Positions 32,901-43,642 of a stretch of 64,000 nucleotides of DNA are shown one piece after another. The DNA is taken from NCBI RefSeq assembly GCF_000002595.2, contig NC_057009.1:3268382-3332381 (forward strand), written 5' to 3'. A program made the translations under genes and the position numbers. The notes under the pieces are model-generated. The model saw nothing but the letters and a program-made list of their open reading frames with translations, was not told where the DNA came from and did no database searches. This DNA is from Chlamydomonas reinhardtii (taxonomy: Eukaryota > Chlorophyta > Chlorophyceae > Chlamydomonadales > Chlamydomonadaceae). Numbering within the stretch: the first letter of the stretch is position 1; the number at the start of each line of letters is the position of its first letter.

Positions 32901-35900
32901 CCCGGTAGTCATACTTGCCCGCAAAAAGCCTGGAACCCCCCCTCGGGCGATCGACGAACGACCTGACCCCGAGTGGCACCCATATGCATTGTATGCGCCG
33001 CGCCCTGGGCGCGCTACAACGGTGACCCAGCACGCCTAATGCCCTGATTCCCGCCCGCTGGTCGTAGTCGAGCTCACCTACGGGTGATAGAGGAATTGCA
33101 GGCACAGGGGCGGCAGCGAGCAAGTGTCACGAGCAGGGAACATGGCGACAGCGATGTTAAGGGCGGCGTGCAGCAAGCAAGCTAAGACACGCATCCCAGT
33201 CCCGGCCCGCTAATGATTGCGGGAAAAGAGAGCGAGGCTGTGGTCGTCGAGAAACTTATAAGGAGTCATCGGCTGCATGGGGTCAAGTCGGCGGGCGTCG
33301 GTTGCGGAGCACTAGAAAGCAGCGAACCCCCCGAACTGCTGGACGTGGGCTAGTGTGTACGAGTGTGTGGCGCCGTGGGCTGGCGGGAGCTGGCCTCCCG
33401 CTCCCCACTCCACGGCGGCACCGAGGCTAGGCATGCTCGCGGCCGCAGTGGCCGCGTCGGCTGTCCGAAACCAGCCCCCCGGGGGACATCCATATACTCG
33501 AGTGCGTGTGTGTGTGCGGGCGTGTGGTCGGCACGGTCAATGCCGAGTGGGGGCGGACACGCTTTGCCTTTGGAGTGCGCTGCTACTGTCGTGCCAACAT
33601 GCGTTCTCTGTGCTGTTTTTGACAACGCGTGCTCCCATCAAGCCGTGGAGCCGCCCATGCCGCCCTCCTTCGGGTACACCCAAACACCCGCGCTCCCACC
33701 CCTTATACTTGATTGATCATGAATGTATCCCCCCTTTACGGCCGCTCTTCAGTGCATCTTATACAGCTTTCCCAATCATCTTTGCAACTCCCGAACGGCT
33801 GCCCCCTCCCCCTGCACCCCGCTCGTTTTCGTTGGTTTTGGTTTAGTTTGGGCTGGTCTATACAACCCCCCCCCCCAGGGCCACGACGTCCGCCGCGACG
33901 GCCTGGACGCCTCCCTCACCTCCTGGCTGGCCGCCTCCCGCCCCGCCTTCACACACCTGCTGGAGGCGCTACAGCGCCGCCACGCCGCCCGACTGACGCG
34001 GCTGGCGGCGGCGGCCGCCGCCGCTGAGGCGCAGCTGTGGTGGCCCTTCACGCAGCACGCCAGCCTGGCGCCCGGCGCCGCCGCCACAGTCATTGACAGC
34101 CGCTGTGGCGACACCTGGATGGCACTCAGCCCGCCGGCGGCGCCACAACCAGCTACAGCCGGCGGCGGCGCCGCCGCCGCCGCCTCACTGACTCCGTTGT
34201 ACGACGGCAGCTGTAGCTGGTGGACGCAGGCGGCGACGTCGGAGCTGCAGCCGGAGCTGGCTCGGGCGGTGGGCGCGGCGGCGGGGCGCTACCTGCACGT
34301 GCTGTTTCCCGAGGTTGCGCACGAGCCGGCGCTGGCGGCGGCGGCGGCGCTGCTGGGGCCGCGCGGGCCGGGCGCGGGCTGGGCGGAGCGCGTGTTCTAC
34401 TCGGACGATGGCAGCACGGCCATTGAGGTGCGCGGGTGTGTTTTGGGGGGGAGAGGGTCGGAGTGCGCGGCTGTTCGAAGTGCAACCGGAAGCAACCGGA
34501 CCAATGTTCGCGCGTGATACGATTTGATGGAAAGGTTGAACGCGCCGACCCCGTTGCGCTACGGCACTCATACCCACACACACACGCCCCCATGTTTCCG
34601 GCGATCGGCGAGCGACCTCTCAGCCCCGAAATGCATCCGTAGGCGTCCATGCATGTGTTGGAAAAGCAACAAAACAAAGCGTGTGTTTGCATGTGTGTGT
34701 ATGTGTGCGTTTGCGCGTTTGCAGGTGGCTCTGAAGATGGCCTTCCGCAAGTTCCTGGCGGACCGCGGGGAGCTGGGGCTGGACAGCCCCGGCAGTACCA
34801 GCCCCGACAGCACCGGCAGTAGCAGCACCAGCACCACCAGCACCAGCAGCAGTAGCGGCAGTAGCAGCGGGGGCGAGCTGCTGGTGCTGGGTCTGGCGGG
34901 GGCCTACCACGGCGACACGCTGGGCGCGCAGGACTGCGTGGCGCCCAGTGTGTTCAACGGGCGGCTGCAGGCGCCCTGGTACCGAGGCAGGGGGCTGTTC
35001 CTGGAGCCGCCCTACGTGGGCATGAGCCAGGTGGGGGAAGCGGGGCGGGGGGGGGGGGAGGAGGAGGAGGGGTGACGTTGATGGGCGTTGGGCCGGGCTG
35101 GGTCATGGAGCCATTGCCGTGCTGTGCTAGCACTGACGTGCCACCCACCTCCCCCACACCTGCTCCCCACCTCCCCCATTCCGAATCCCCAACCCCCAGG
35201 GTCGCTGGCAGCTGCAGGAGCCGCCCGCCTGGCTGCGCCGCCACCACCCCGGCCCCCTGCCCAGCTGGGACTCCCTGGAGGAGCTCATGGCCGGCAGTAG
35301 CACCAGCACCGGCAGTAGCAGCACCGCCAGTAGCACCGGCAGCAGCCAGCTGCATGCAGCTTACACGGCCTACATCGAGTCGGCCATTGACGAATTCGAG
35401 GCGGGTCTCAAGGCGCAGGCGGCGGCGGCGGCTGAGGCAGCTGCATCAGCCCGAGCCAGCGGTGCTGCTACAGCCACTGCTGGCGCTGCTGCAGCTGCAG
35501 CTACGGCCGCCCCGGGCCGTCTGGCTGCCTGCATTATGGAGCCGCTGCTGCAGGGCGCGGGGGGCATGCTGCTCATTGAGCCGGGCTTCCAGAGGGCCCT
35601 GGCACAGGTGCGTGTATGCGTGTGCGTGTGTATGTGTGTGAGTGTGAGTGTATGTGTGTGTGTGTGTGTTTGTGTGTTTGCGTGCGTGTGCATGCTTGTG
35701 TGTAACTACAGCATACCTCTGTTTTGCGTGCGGTGAAATTAGGGAAGCCTCCCAACATTTCCGCCCCTCGCTCCCTCTCTTCCCTCCCTTGCCTGCTCCA
35801 TCCTCGCGCCCGCACCTCCCGCTCCCGCCCCATCCCCTCAACAGGTGGTGCGCGGCCGCCGCCTGCCGCTCATCCTGGATGAGGTGTTCACGGGGCTGCT

Positions 35901-37255
35901 GCGTGTGGGCCACGTGTCGGCGGCGGCGGCCCTGGGCGTCACGCCCGACATCGCCTGCTACGGCAAGCTGCTGACGGCCGGCGCGGCGCCGCTGGCGGTG
36001 ACGCTGGCGAGCCGGGAGGTGTTTGAGGCGTTCTCGGGCCCGAGCAAGGTGGGGCCGGCCTCGCGGGCAAGCGCAGGGGGAGGGTGAGAGGGGTGGTAAG
36101 GGGGGAGGGGGGAGGGGGGAGGGAGGAGGGAGGCGGGGCAAAGGGGGTGAGGGGGATGACGGGTGGAGGGAATGGAACGTGAGGGACTGGCGAGAGGATA
36201 AGAGAGTGAGGCGCTGTGACTAAGAGCACTGCGGCCGGCACGACGGGTCCTATAACTAGTCATGAATGAAACCCGCCTGACTTTCTCCCCACCGCCCCCC
36301 CACCGCCACTGCCGCCCCCGCAGCTGTTCGCGCTCCTGCACGGCCACTCCTACACCGCCTACCCCATCGGCGCCGCCGCCGCCGCCGCCGCCCTGCAGCT
36401 GCTCACCGACCCCGCCACCAACCCCAACCTCTGCGCGCCCGGCCGCGCCGGCTGCTGCGGCAAGAGCCCAGCCTGCGTGGCGCCGTGCGGCCGACTGCTG
36501 CCGCTGTTTGATGAGAAGGTCAGTTCTTTTGCTTTGTTTGGGAATAATTGTTGTTTATGCAGAGCGAAGAGGTGTTTGCATGCCCTCAGTGTCTGCGGCC
36601 TGCGGCTCTGGGAGCACTTGGTCAGTTGGTCCCATGTGGGGCAGGCCGCTTCACCTGCACGTTCTGCGCGCAAGGTGTGCCCCCATTTACCCTACAAGCT
36701 TCCCTCATGCACACGCAAACGCAAACGCAGGGTGTGGTGGCTGCGCTGTCGCACCACCCGCTGGTCAGCCGCGTGGTGGCGCTGGGCACCGTGCTGGCAG
36801 TGGAGGTGCGGCAGGCGCCCGCCTCCACCCCCACCTCCTCCCCAACCACCTCCGCAACCACCTCCCCCACCTCCTTCCCAACCACCTCCCCAGCCACCTC
36901 CCCCAGCTCTAGCTGCCCCTCCTCGCCATCCTCCCCATCCTCCCCATCCACGTCAGCAGCGCAAGCAGCAGCGCAAGCAGCAGCGCCAGGTGCCGGCTCG
37001 GCGGCGCGCTACGCAGCCGTCAGTTCGGCGGCGGTGGTGCGGCGGCTGCGGTCGGAGCACGGCATCTACGCGCGGCCGCTGGGCAGTGTGGTGTACCTGA
37101 TGCTGCCGCCCTCTGCGCCCAGGGAGCGGGCGGACTGGCTGGCGGGGTGCCTGGCGGCGGCGCTGGATGCGTGCTTGGCGGAGGCACAGGCGGAGGCACA
37201 GGCGGGGGGGAGTGAGGGGGCGGGCAAGGGGCGGGAGGAGGGCGTGGTGGTGTGA
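29914..37255 (+). CDS. Bifunctional dethiobiotin synthetase / DAPA aminotransferase
   Basis: Catalyses two successive steps of biotin synthesis: 7-keto-8-aminopelargonate to diaminopelargonate (BIO1 part), then to dethiobiotin (BIO3 part). Twelve exons, about 1,100 residues: 29914-30225, 30499-30564, 31014-31233, 31526-31767, 32151-32291, 32637-32789, 33880-34428, 34725-35029, 35201-35608, 35845-36048, 36325-36519 and 36731-37255. The BIO3 half has the ATP-binding loop WGANTNVGKTLVSVGLAHA and VKPVQTGFP. The BIO1 half has LWWPFTQH, GAYHGDTLGAQD, LILDEVFTG and the PLP-lysine motif CYGKLLTAG. The order BIO3 then BIO1 matches the plant fusion. The first 75 residues are Ser/Ala/Arg-rich, consistent with an organelle transit peptide (mitochondrial in Arabidopsis). 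Low-complexity Ser/Thr/Gly/Ala inserts interrupt both halves. Confidence 0.93.
30900..31013. repeat. Hexamer-based minisatellite AATGCC/GATGCC
   Basis: Degenerate tandem array of AATGCC-type hexamers, about 18 units, ending exactly at the 3' splice site CAG|GCG at 31014 of BIO3-BIO1. The frame through it stays open (Met-Pro repeats), so read-through into the exon would not introduce a stop. Confidence 0.85.
32601..32620 (+). repeat. Recurring intronic module, alpha type (BIO3-BIO1 intron 5)
   Basis: CTAATCATGAATGTAACCCC, 16 nt before the 3' splice site at 32637. Confidence 0.8.
33000..33085 (-). repeat. Dispersed repeat, copy in BIO3-BIO1 intron
   Basis: On the minus strand this stretch aligns by eye with 49614-49690 in the deacetylase intron: shared GTAGGTGAG, CTACGA, CAGCGGGCGGG, TTAGG and GTTGTAG in the same order. 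Both copies can be read as VGE-x-x-YDQRAG in one frame. It is antisense to its host gene here. Family unknown. Confidence 0.5.
33711..33869 (+). repeat. Composite intronic module, alpha + beta (BIO3-BIO1 intron 6)
   Basis: An alpha copy (GATTGATCATGAATGTATCC, 33711-33730) is followed by a TTTGCAACTCCC stretch (about 33780). A beta copy (33826-33869) comes next: CTCGTTTTCGTTGGTTTTGG, then GGGCTGGTCTATACAACCCC. It ends 10 nt before the 3' splice site at 33880. The same order occurs at 54873-55061 in the deacetylase. Confidence 0.8.
36255..36274 (+). repeat. Recurring intronic module, alpha type (BIO3-BIO1 intron 10)
   Basis: ACTAGTCATGAATGAAACCC, about 50 nt before the 3' splice site at 36325. 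A more diverged copy. Confidence 0.6.
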
Positions 37256-37590
37256 TTGGGCGGTAGTGTATTAGTGTAGGTGGGTGGTTGGATGCGGGAG
37301 TTGCGGGAGCGGTGACGGCGTGAGCAGGGTGAGCAGGGAGGGAAGAGTGGGCTGGGTGGGCTGAGCGATGTCGACGTGGTGAGACGTACGGCGAGACGTA
37401 CGGCGAGATGGTGGTGCACATGCATGCCTACCCACTTACTTGCAGTGCAGCCCGCGGGCAGGAGCAGGTGGGCTGCTGGTTGCGTGTGATCCAACAGGAC
37501 ATGAGAGCGTGAGTGGTGAGCGCACGGTATGTGGATCAAGAGCCCCCAGGGGTGAGCGTACCGTACGTAGCCCGGAAGAATGAGGATGTG

Positions 37591-37595
37591 TGTAA
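37591..37595 (+). terminator. TGTAA polyadenylation signal of BIO3-BIO1
   Basis: TGTAA about 335 nt after the stop at 37255. Confidence 0.5.
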
Positions 37596-38679
37596 TCGGA
37601 TGTGCTGCCCCTGCGATGTTACGGCTTATTGTGGTGGTGCATCAGGGGTGCGTTCCCCGCTGAGTGGTTGGCATGGCGGTGCGGGCCTTGTTGAGATTAC
37701 AGCTGTTCCCGCCCCACGCATCAGGAAGAGGGACACTGACCGAACGGTGGCGCATAGGCGCATTTCACGCAGCTGCGCTTTTCAGCCCAGCCCTCTCCCA
37801 CCAGCAATCCCCGTACACCAGCACGTACCATGAGTCCGCGGCTCTGCGTACAAAGCAGTGCGTACGTACGTACGAAGCAGTGCCCACAGGTACAACCCTG
37901 CTGGTACCGCAACCTCAACAGGCCAACAATAAGCCACGGCCTAGCCGTGTGTCAGCCGCAGCAGCACGCGCGTCAGGTTGCCACTTGCACCACTGCACCA
38001 GACATGGCGTTGCAAGCTGAGTCCTCACCACCCCACATGATGACATGACGTGCGTGACACGACTGCTGAGTGCACATCAGAGCACATGCGTCGCAACTAG
38101 CCCGAGATCTCACGACCCCACGTTATGACACGACACGACAGCACCTACCGCCATTGAACCCATTGCGGGGGTCTCTTCCCCAGTGCTGGGTCTCTTCCCC
38201 GGCTCCCAAGAATGTCGCACAACAGGGCAGCACGTGGCTCGTACCCGTTAGTGAGCTCTCAAGCCGGCAGGGCAGCACCCTGTGCAAAGTTACAAACTCG
38301 CCAACTCGCCCCGGCCAGCTGACCCCCCTTCCCGTACACTGCTGACACAATACGCCAACTAACCCACCCGCAGATACGCAGGTTACCTGTCATGCATGCA
38401 CCCGTGTAGCTACAGTCCACGTGCAAAAGTGAACGTGCCTCAGGCGTCAACTGTTCCGCGCTACTCCCGTGCAGCATCCCACGAGGTCTCATCACTAGTC
38501 TTGCCCGAGCGAACGAGTGTCCGTCCATGCTTCTGCCAGGACACGCATTTCTTCATGCATGCCACGCACATGCCAACACAAGCCACCATATGGTGGCACG
38601 CGAGGATGCATGCATACATCCTCGCGTGCAGTCCATCGTTGCCGCCATGCACCTGATGACCGTGCGGCACGTGCGACTA
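37596..38679. other. Convergent intergenic region with paired palindromes
   Basis: No gene recognised. Two adjacent inverted repeats lie at 38582-38597 (GCCACCATATGGTGGC, perfect) and 38596-38629 (a 34-bp near-palindrome centred on ATGCATGCAT). TTACA at 38290-38294 is the likely polyadenylation signal of the BTB gene. Confidence 0.5.
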
Positions 38680-41010
38680 CTACAGCAACAGCAACGGCGG
38701 CAGCAGCAGCGTGACGCTGCCGGTGAGTCGCACACCGCACAGCAGGTAGCGCGACCAGCGCGCCGCCACCACACCAGAGCTGCTGGCACTGCCGCTGGTG
38801 GGGCCGCTGGCGGTACCGCCCGCCGGCTGGTCAGCGGGCGCCTCCTTCAGTTCCAGGGCGGTGGCCCAACCCCTGCTGGCCCCAATCTTTATAACGTCAC
38901 TGCCACCAAATGCACCCGACCACGACGGATGTACACCAGCTCCGCGCACGGTAATCCGCAGCCGGGGGACCGCCACGACGGCTCCATCCAGCAGGAGCGT
39001 GTTTCCCGCCGCTGCCCCGGCAGTAGCGCGAGAGCGCAGGGCCGCCGGCAGCCGGGGCCGTACCCAAATATCCGCTGCCGCATCACTAGTCCAACAATCC
39101 ACGTAGGGGTTCCACTCCCAGCCCTGCGCAGCAAAATGGTCGACGTGACGGGCGTCGGCCAGGATGGGGTCGAGCCGTCCCGTGCTCCACGACTTCATGC
39201 CGCCAAACGCCTTCGTCAGGTCTGCCAGGCTGGCATTGAAGCTGATTTCGCGGCCCTCGGCGGTCAAGCACTGGCGCCGCCGCTGCGTGCTGAGCCAGTT
39301 TGCTGGCCAGAGCCTCATCGCTGCGTTGCCTCTCATGGCGAAACGCTCCTGCACAGTCATCGCCGTGCTGTAAGTCAGCAGGCAGGTGGCATCATCACGT
39401 GTCATGGGCAGCCAGCCGCCGGCACTGCCAGGGCTGGCCTCGTGCGCCGCGGCCAGTGCGGGCAGGACCCAGCCGAGGTAGGCACGGCTGCACTGCGACA
39501 GCCGCAGCAGCCCGCACAGCCGCCGGCGAGTGGCCGCGTCCGTGCGGCTGTGGTTGGCGGCCATCCACCTGGAAATCATGAGCAAGGCGGTTTGGAAAAC
39601 ACGACAAATGCATCAGTGCGACAGGAGAGAACCGAGGGAGGGCTGAATGCGGCAGGGTACGTGTTTGCTACGCCGTGGTACAATCCAAGCCCTCTTTCTC
39701 GCACCCTGTAACCCTCTGCCCCGCCACCACACACTCACTCCGCCAGCACCAGCACCACGCTGCTCTCGCTGTCGGTGCCGAAGTCGTCGCTCTCAAGCAG
39801 AGCCTCCATGCCCTCAACCGGCAGCGCCCGCATCTGATCATAAAGCTTCTGCTTGTTCAGCACCGCCAGCGCGTCACCAAAGTGCGCCACCAGCTGCGTC
39901 TTGGCCTCCGTCAGCAGCGCCGCAAAGGCCGCGTCCTCCGCCGGGTCAGGCCACACGTCACTGCAGCTGTACAGCTCCAGCACGGCGGAAGAGGATGGCA
40001 TCTGCCGATGAGAGGCCGCACCGCCACCGGCGTTGGTGCTGGCGCTGGCGCCTGCTGCTGCTCCCACCCCGGCCCCGCCGCCGCCTGCCTTCAGCAGCTG
40101 CTCTCTCACCGCCGCCAGACACGCCTCCACGCAGCCCTCCATCTGCAGGTAGGCCGCCTGCCGCCGCACCTGCAGCACCTCGCGAATGCCGCTGCCGCCC
40201 GCCTCCACGCGGCCCGTGTAGGCGAACTGGATGGCGGCACGGGCCGCCGGCAGCTCCTCCTCCCCGCCCACCATCACCTGCAAAATCGGGAGCTGCGCTT
40301 TCGCCGCGGCGGCGATGGCAGTAGCAGCGGCAGGGGCGGATACCGATGCTGCTGTTGAGCTGGTGCTGGTTGCTGTGGCCTTTGGCCCGTTCTTCTTGAC
40401 AATGCTTAGGCTGATGTCCACCGGGCCCGGTGAAGCTGGCCAGTCCAGCTGCATGTCAGAGGGCATGACGGGGGGCGTCACACGAAGTTGGAGCTGCATT
40501 GCTCGTCGCAGGCGCAGCGGCGCACCCCTTAGGGCTGGCATTGCTACTGTACTAGCTATAGGCGCACCCCTTGGGGTTGGCATACTAGGAGCTAGAAGGA
40601 AAGCGGTCGTGCCCACGGCGGGTCGGGCGGGGTTGATCCCTACCAAGCGCTTTGCCCAGCCCGCACACCCTGCCCTGCTGCCCACCCTTCCCTCCGCACA
40701 GCGCCGCGGACACGCGCGCCCCGACCTGAGCTGCAAGCTTGTCCGACGCGAAGCGCAGCACGATCGAGTGCGCCGGAAGGGGCTCGCCGCACCGCTGCCC
40801 CAGGCCCAGTTCGCGGCCGGGAGGGGCGCGAGTGCTGCTGCTGGCGGCGCCATGCGGGCCGGGTTGCTGCCCCAGCAGTCCTCGCTCCTGCACGAAGACC
40901 AGCTGGCAGTCCGCCAGGAGGGACTGGCCGAACAGCCCCGAAATGCCGCGGGCGACACGCGCGTTGATGGGCGCGGCGGGGCCGCCCGGCTGCTGCTGCT
41001 GCTGCTGCAT
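38680..41010 (-). CDS. BTB/BACK domain protein
   Basis: Probable substrate adaptor for a cullin-3 ubiquitin ligase or another BTB scaffold role. Three exons are clear: 41010 to about 40715, about 40590-39738, and 39569-38680, roughly 700 residues. BTB elements: an ISGLFGQSLLADCQLVF start, PLPAHSIVLRFASDKLAAQ, then LPILQVMVGGEEELPAARAA and IQFAYTGRVEAGG. Next come a BACK-like helical segment (VLQVRRQAAYLQMEGCVEAC, then VLELYSCSDVWPDPAED) and a C-terminal domain of about 250 residues with no named match. The acceptor between exons 1 and 2 was not resolved: the region around 40520-40590 contains a near-duplicate of ATGCCAACCCCAAGGGG. The BTB fold is interrupted by Ala/Ser-rich insertions. The start is chosen at the first Met before a short Gln run. 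Confidence 0.8.
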
Positions 41011-42027
41011 CGTCGGTGCCGCCGGCGTGGGAATCGCTGCGGCGTCAGATTAATGTAAAAGCGGCGGGTGGGCGAGCTCAGCCAACCCTACAAAGCTGCC
41101 AAGCGCAACTTTGCCTGGCCCGTGACGCCTGGGGCCGGATGTCCTTTGCAGGCCCTTGGACGGCCTGCTTTTGCGTGGAACCTTGGAGACTCTGGATGGC
41201 TTCGGGAGAGCTCCCTTGATTGGCCGTTGCTTTGCCCGCCGGCGGTATATCGGACCATTTGAATCTCAGAAGGCCCCGCCTACTTGGGGAGAGGGCCGGA
41301 CAGCAGCCGGAGAACATCCCCGCTGGCCACCCCGCCGGCCCGCCCAGCACCCAGTCAATCAGGGGTTCCCATGTCGTTAATCGTCATTGCCCTTTCTCAT
41401 TTTAATTTGCACCCACTTGCTTACCACGTGTCCAGCAGTTGTAGGCATTAAAACGCTCCGCGGATGCCAAAGAACGCTTACACCAGGTGTTCCCCAGATC
41501 AGATGCAAATCACTGTCCAAGTATTCCCGTATTGCCAGTCCTTGGCTACTGGACTTGCAGCCAACCCTCTTCTGCGCACGCCATGCAAGTCACCGTCACC
41601 ATACCGCAATTACCCGTTACCACACCGCATCTGTAACCCGGGCGCCGCGAAGCGCACCTCACCAGCCATGCGGTAAACATTATTCTCAACACGGCGTGTG
41701 AGGGACAGAACTTGTGTGGAGTGCGTGGCAGCGATAAACTCACACCCACACATGCGCACCACCTCAGCACACACACCGCCACTTCCTGCACTTGCGTGCT
41801 CCACAATGCCGGTCGACCGCCTGCTTGTTGCCCCATACATGCATTATGCATTCGTACTCGATTGCGTCACGGCCATCGCCATTTGCCATGCATGGCCACC
41901 TTCCGCAATTCCACTTTCATGCAGCCGCCCACCAACTTAAGAGAACATCTATACCTACCAGTACCAGCGCATACACCTCACACGCGCGCCGCCTGCACTC
42001 GTACTCCAAATGCACGCGCGCGTACAA

Positions 42028-42075
<48 letters not shown>

Positions 42076-43642
42076 CATACCCACTTGTCTAAAAACGTCC
42101 GGGAGCAGAGGAAAGGAGAGTTCCGGTGCAGGTTTAGTGCGAGTGCGGGGCCTTCCCGTGCCGACTTCTTCCACGCCTCAAACCTCCAAGGACCCCAACA
42201 CGCACAAACACACATCGTACTTCGTTCAAAGTGGTGCACCGGGCAGACAGGAACCGCGCGCGGCGAAAAACCCGTAACGGTATCAGCATCGTGGCTCACC
42301 GCGGATACGATAGTCGCGTACGCATGTTCAGATTCCGAAAAGCCAGATGCCGTAATGCTAGTGACAACTACTACTGGTGTGGTACTGCTACGTACCGTAC
42401 TGCTCCAAACGCTCCCTCCAGCCGGCGGAATACACATACGCTGCCTGTTCGCCGGCACGACCCAAGACTGCCCCACGGACAGGGCCGAGGGCCCCTCACC
42501 CGTTGCCCAAAGACACGCGCGTGGCCCTGCACCGGCACTGCGTGCCACCAGCCTTTCCCGACACACACACGTGCGCACATGTTTCCGTTGAACAGACGCA
42601 CACACACGCGCGCGCGCCTCCAAGCCCGGTCTCGCACCGACCCACTCTAATTCCCCAGTCCGCCGCGTCTAGCATAGGGCATTCCTCAGGATTGAATAAC
42701 CCCCCAACAGCCCAACACACAAAGGTCAACCTCCAGGATTAAGCCACAGCTGCAAGCGCTGCACCTGTTCCGCGCCCGCCACGTCTCCGGCTAACCCTCG
42801 CTCTCCATGTCTCCTGCTCCCGTCCTCCACTCTGCACTGTCACACGCATGCGCGCTTTACTGCCTAATCGCGCCCCTCCGTCCACTCAAAGAAGCGGCAC
42901 ACCAACCTGCGTCTCTGCCTGTCCTGCTATGTTCCCACTCGCCGATACGATTCGGTTGCAGCTCCTGCAACACAACGCCTTGCAGCAGCAATCATACCCC
43001 CGTCGCCTTGAATCGCAAGGATTGACGTTGATGTGAATGTTGGTGCCGTACAAGCTCCAGACGTGCGTGTCCGTGTGTCTGGCGGCCTCCAAACAACCAA
43101 CACGCAACATCGCACGCTCCTGGCGCATGCTCATCACGGGCACTCAGTGCTCCAATTCCAATGCAAATGCAGTCATGACAATCCAATTGAATTCCGACAC
43201 CGCTTGTTCTTGCGGATGCAGCCTCGTGCTTCATGAGACCCATCTGGGTCAAGATGGTTATCCTAACAACAACAACAAGTCAAAGCAAAGAAATTGGATC
43301 ATGAGGAGAAGTTGATAAACCCGGACCCTGCGTGCAGCCCCGAACGAAGCGGTCGCTGCTGGGTGCGTCACCACACATGGTCACACGTATGTCACACACA
43401 CGTCACACACACGTCACACCGCACCGCCAGGAAAACCACAATGACACACCACTCGGCTCCATGCGGCGATGCCCGGCAGCCTCCCACGGCTTCCCGATGG
43501 AACAAAAAATGAATACCAGCACACGCCCACGCACCCAACCAACCAACCAACTAGGCAGACTACACAACTACCAACCGCCCGCCCGCCAAGCCGCTCGGCC
43601 TTGCGTTCAACCCCCATGTCAAGCAGCCCTCCCGCAGCCCGT
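41011..43642. other. Intergenic region without recognised gene
   Basis: 2.6 kb between the BTB promoter side and the 3' end of the U-box gene. It contains a CA array at about 42030-42073 and CACGTCACA repeats near 43380-43420. A frame at about 42230-42440 looks slightly protein-like but has no domain I can name and no gene structure around it. No TTACA signal was found close to the U-box stop. Confidence 0.45.

Noticed and set aside
42230-42440. Frame with a YWC-containing stretch reminiscent of a small zinc finger
   Set aside because: Spacing of Cys and His does not fit a known finger, no surrounding exon structure is visible, and other frames over the same bases are equally open.
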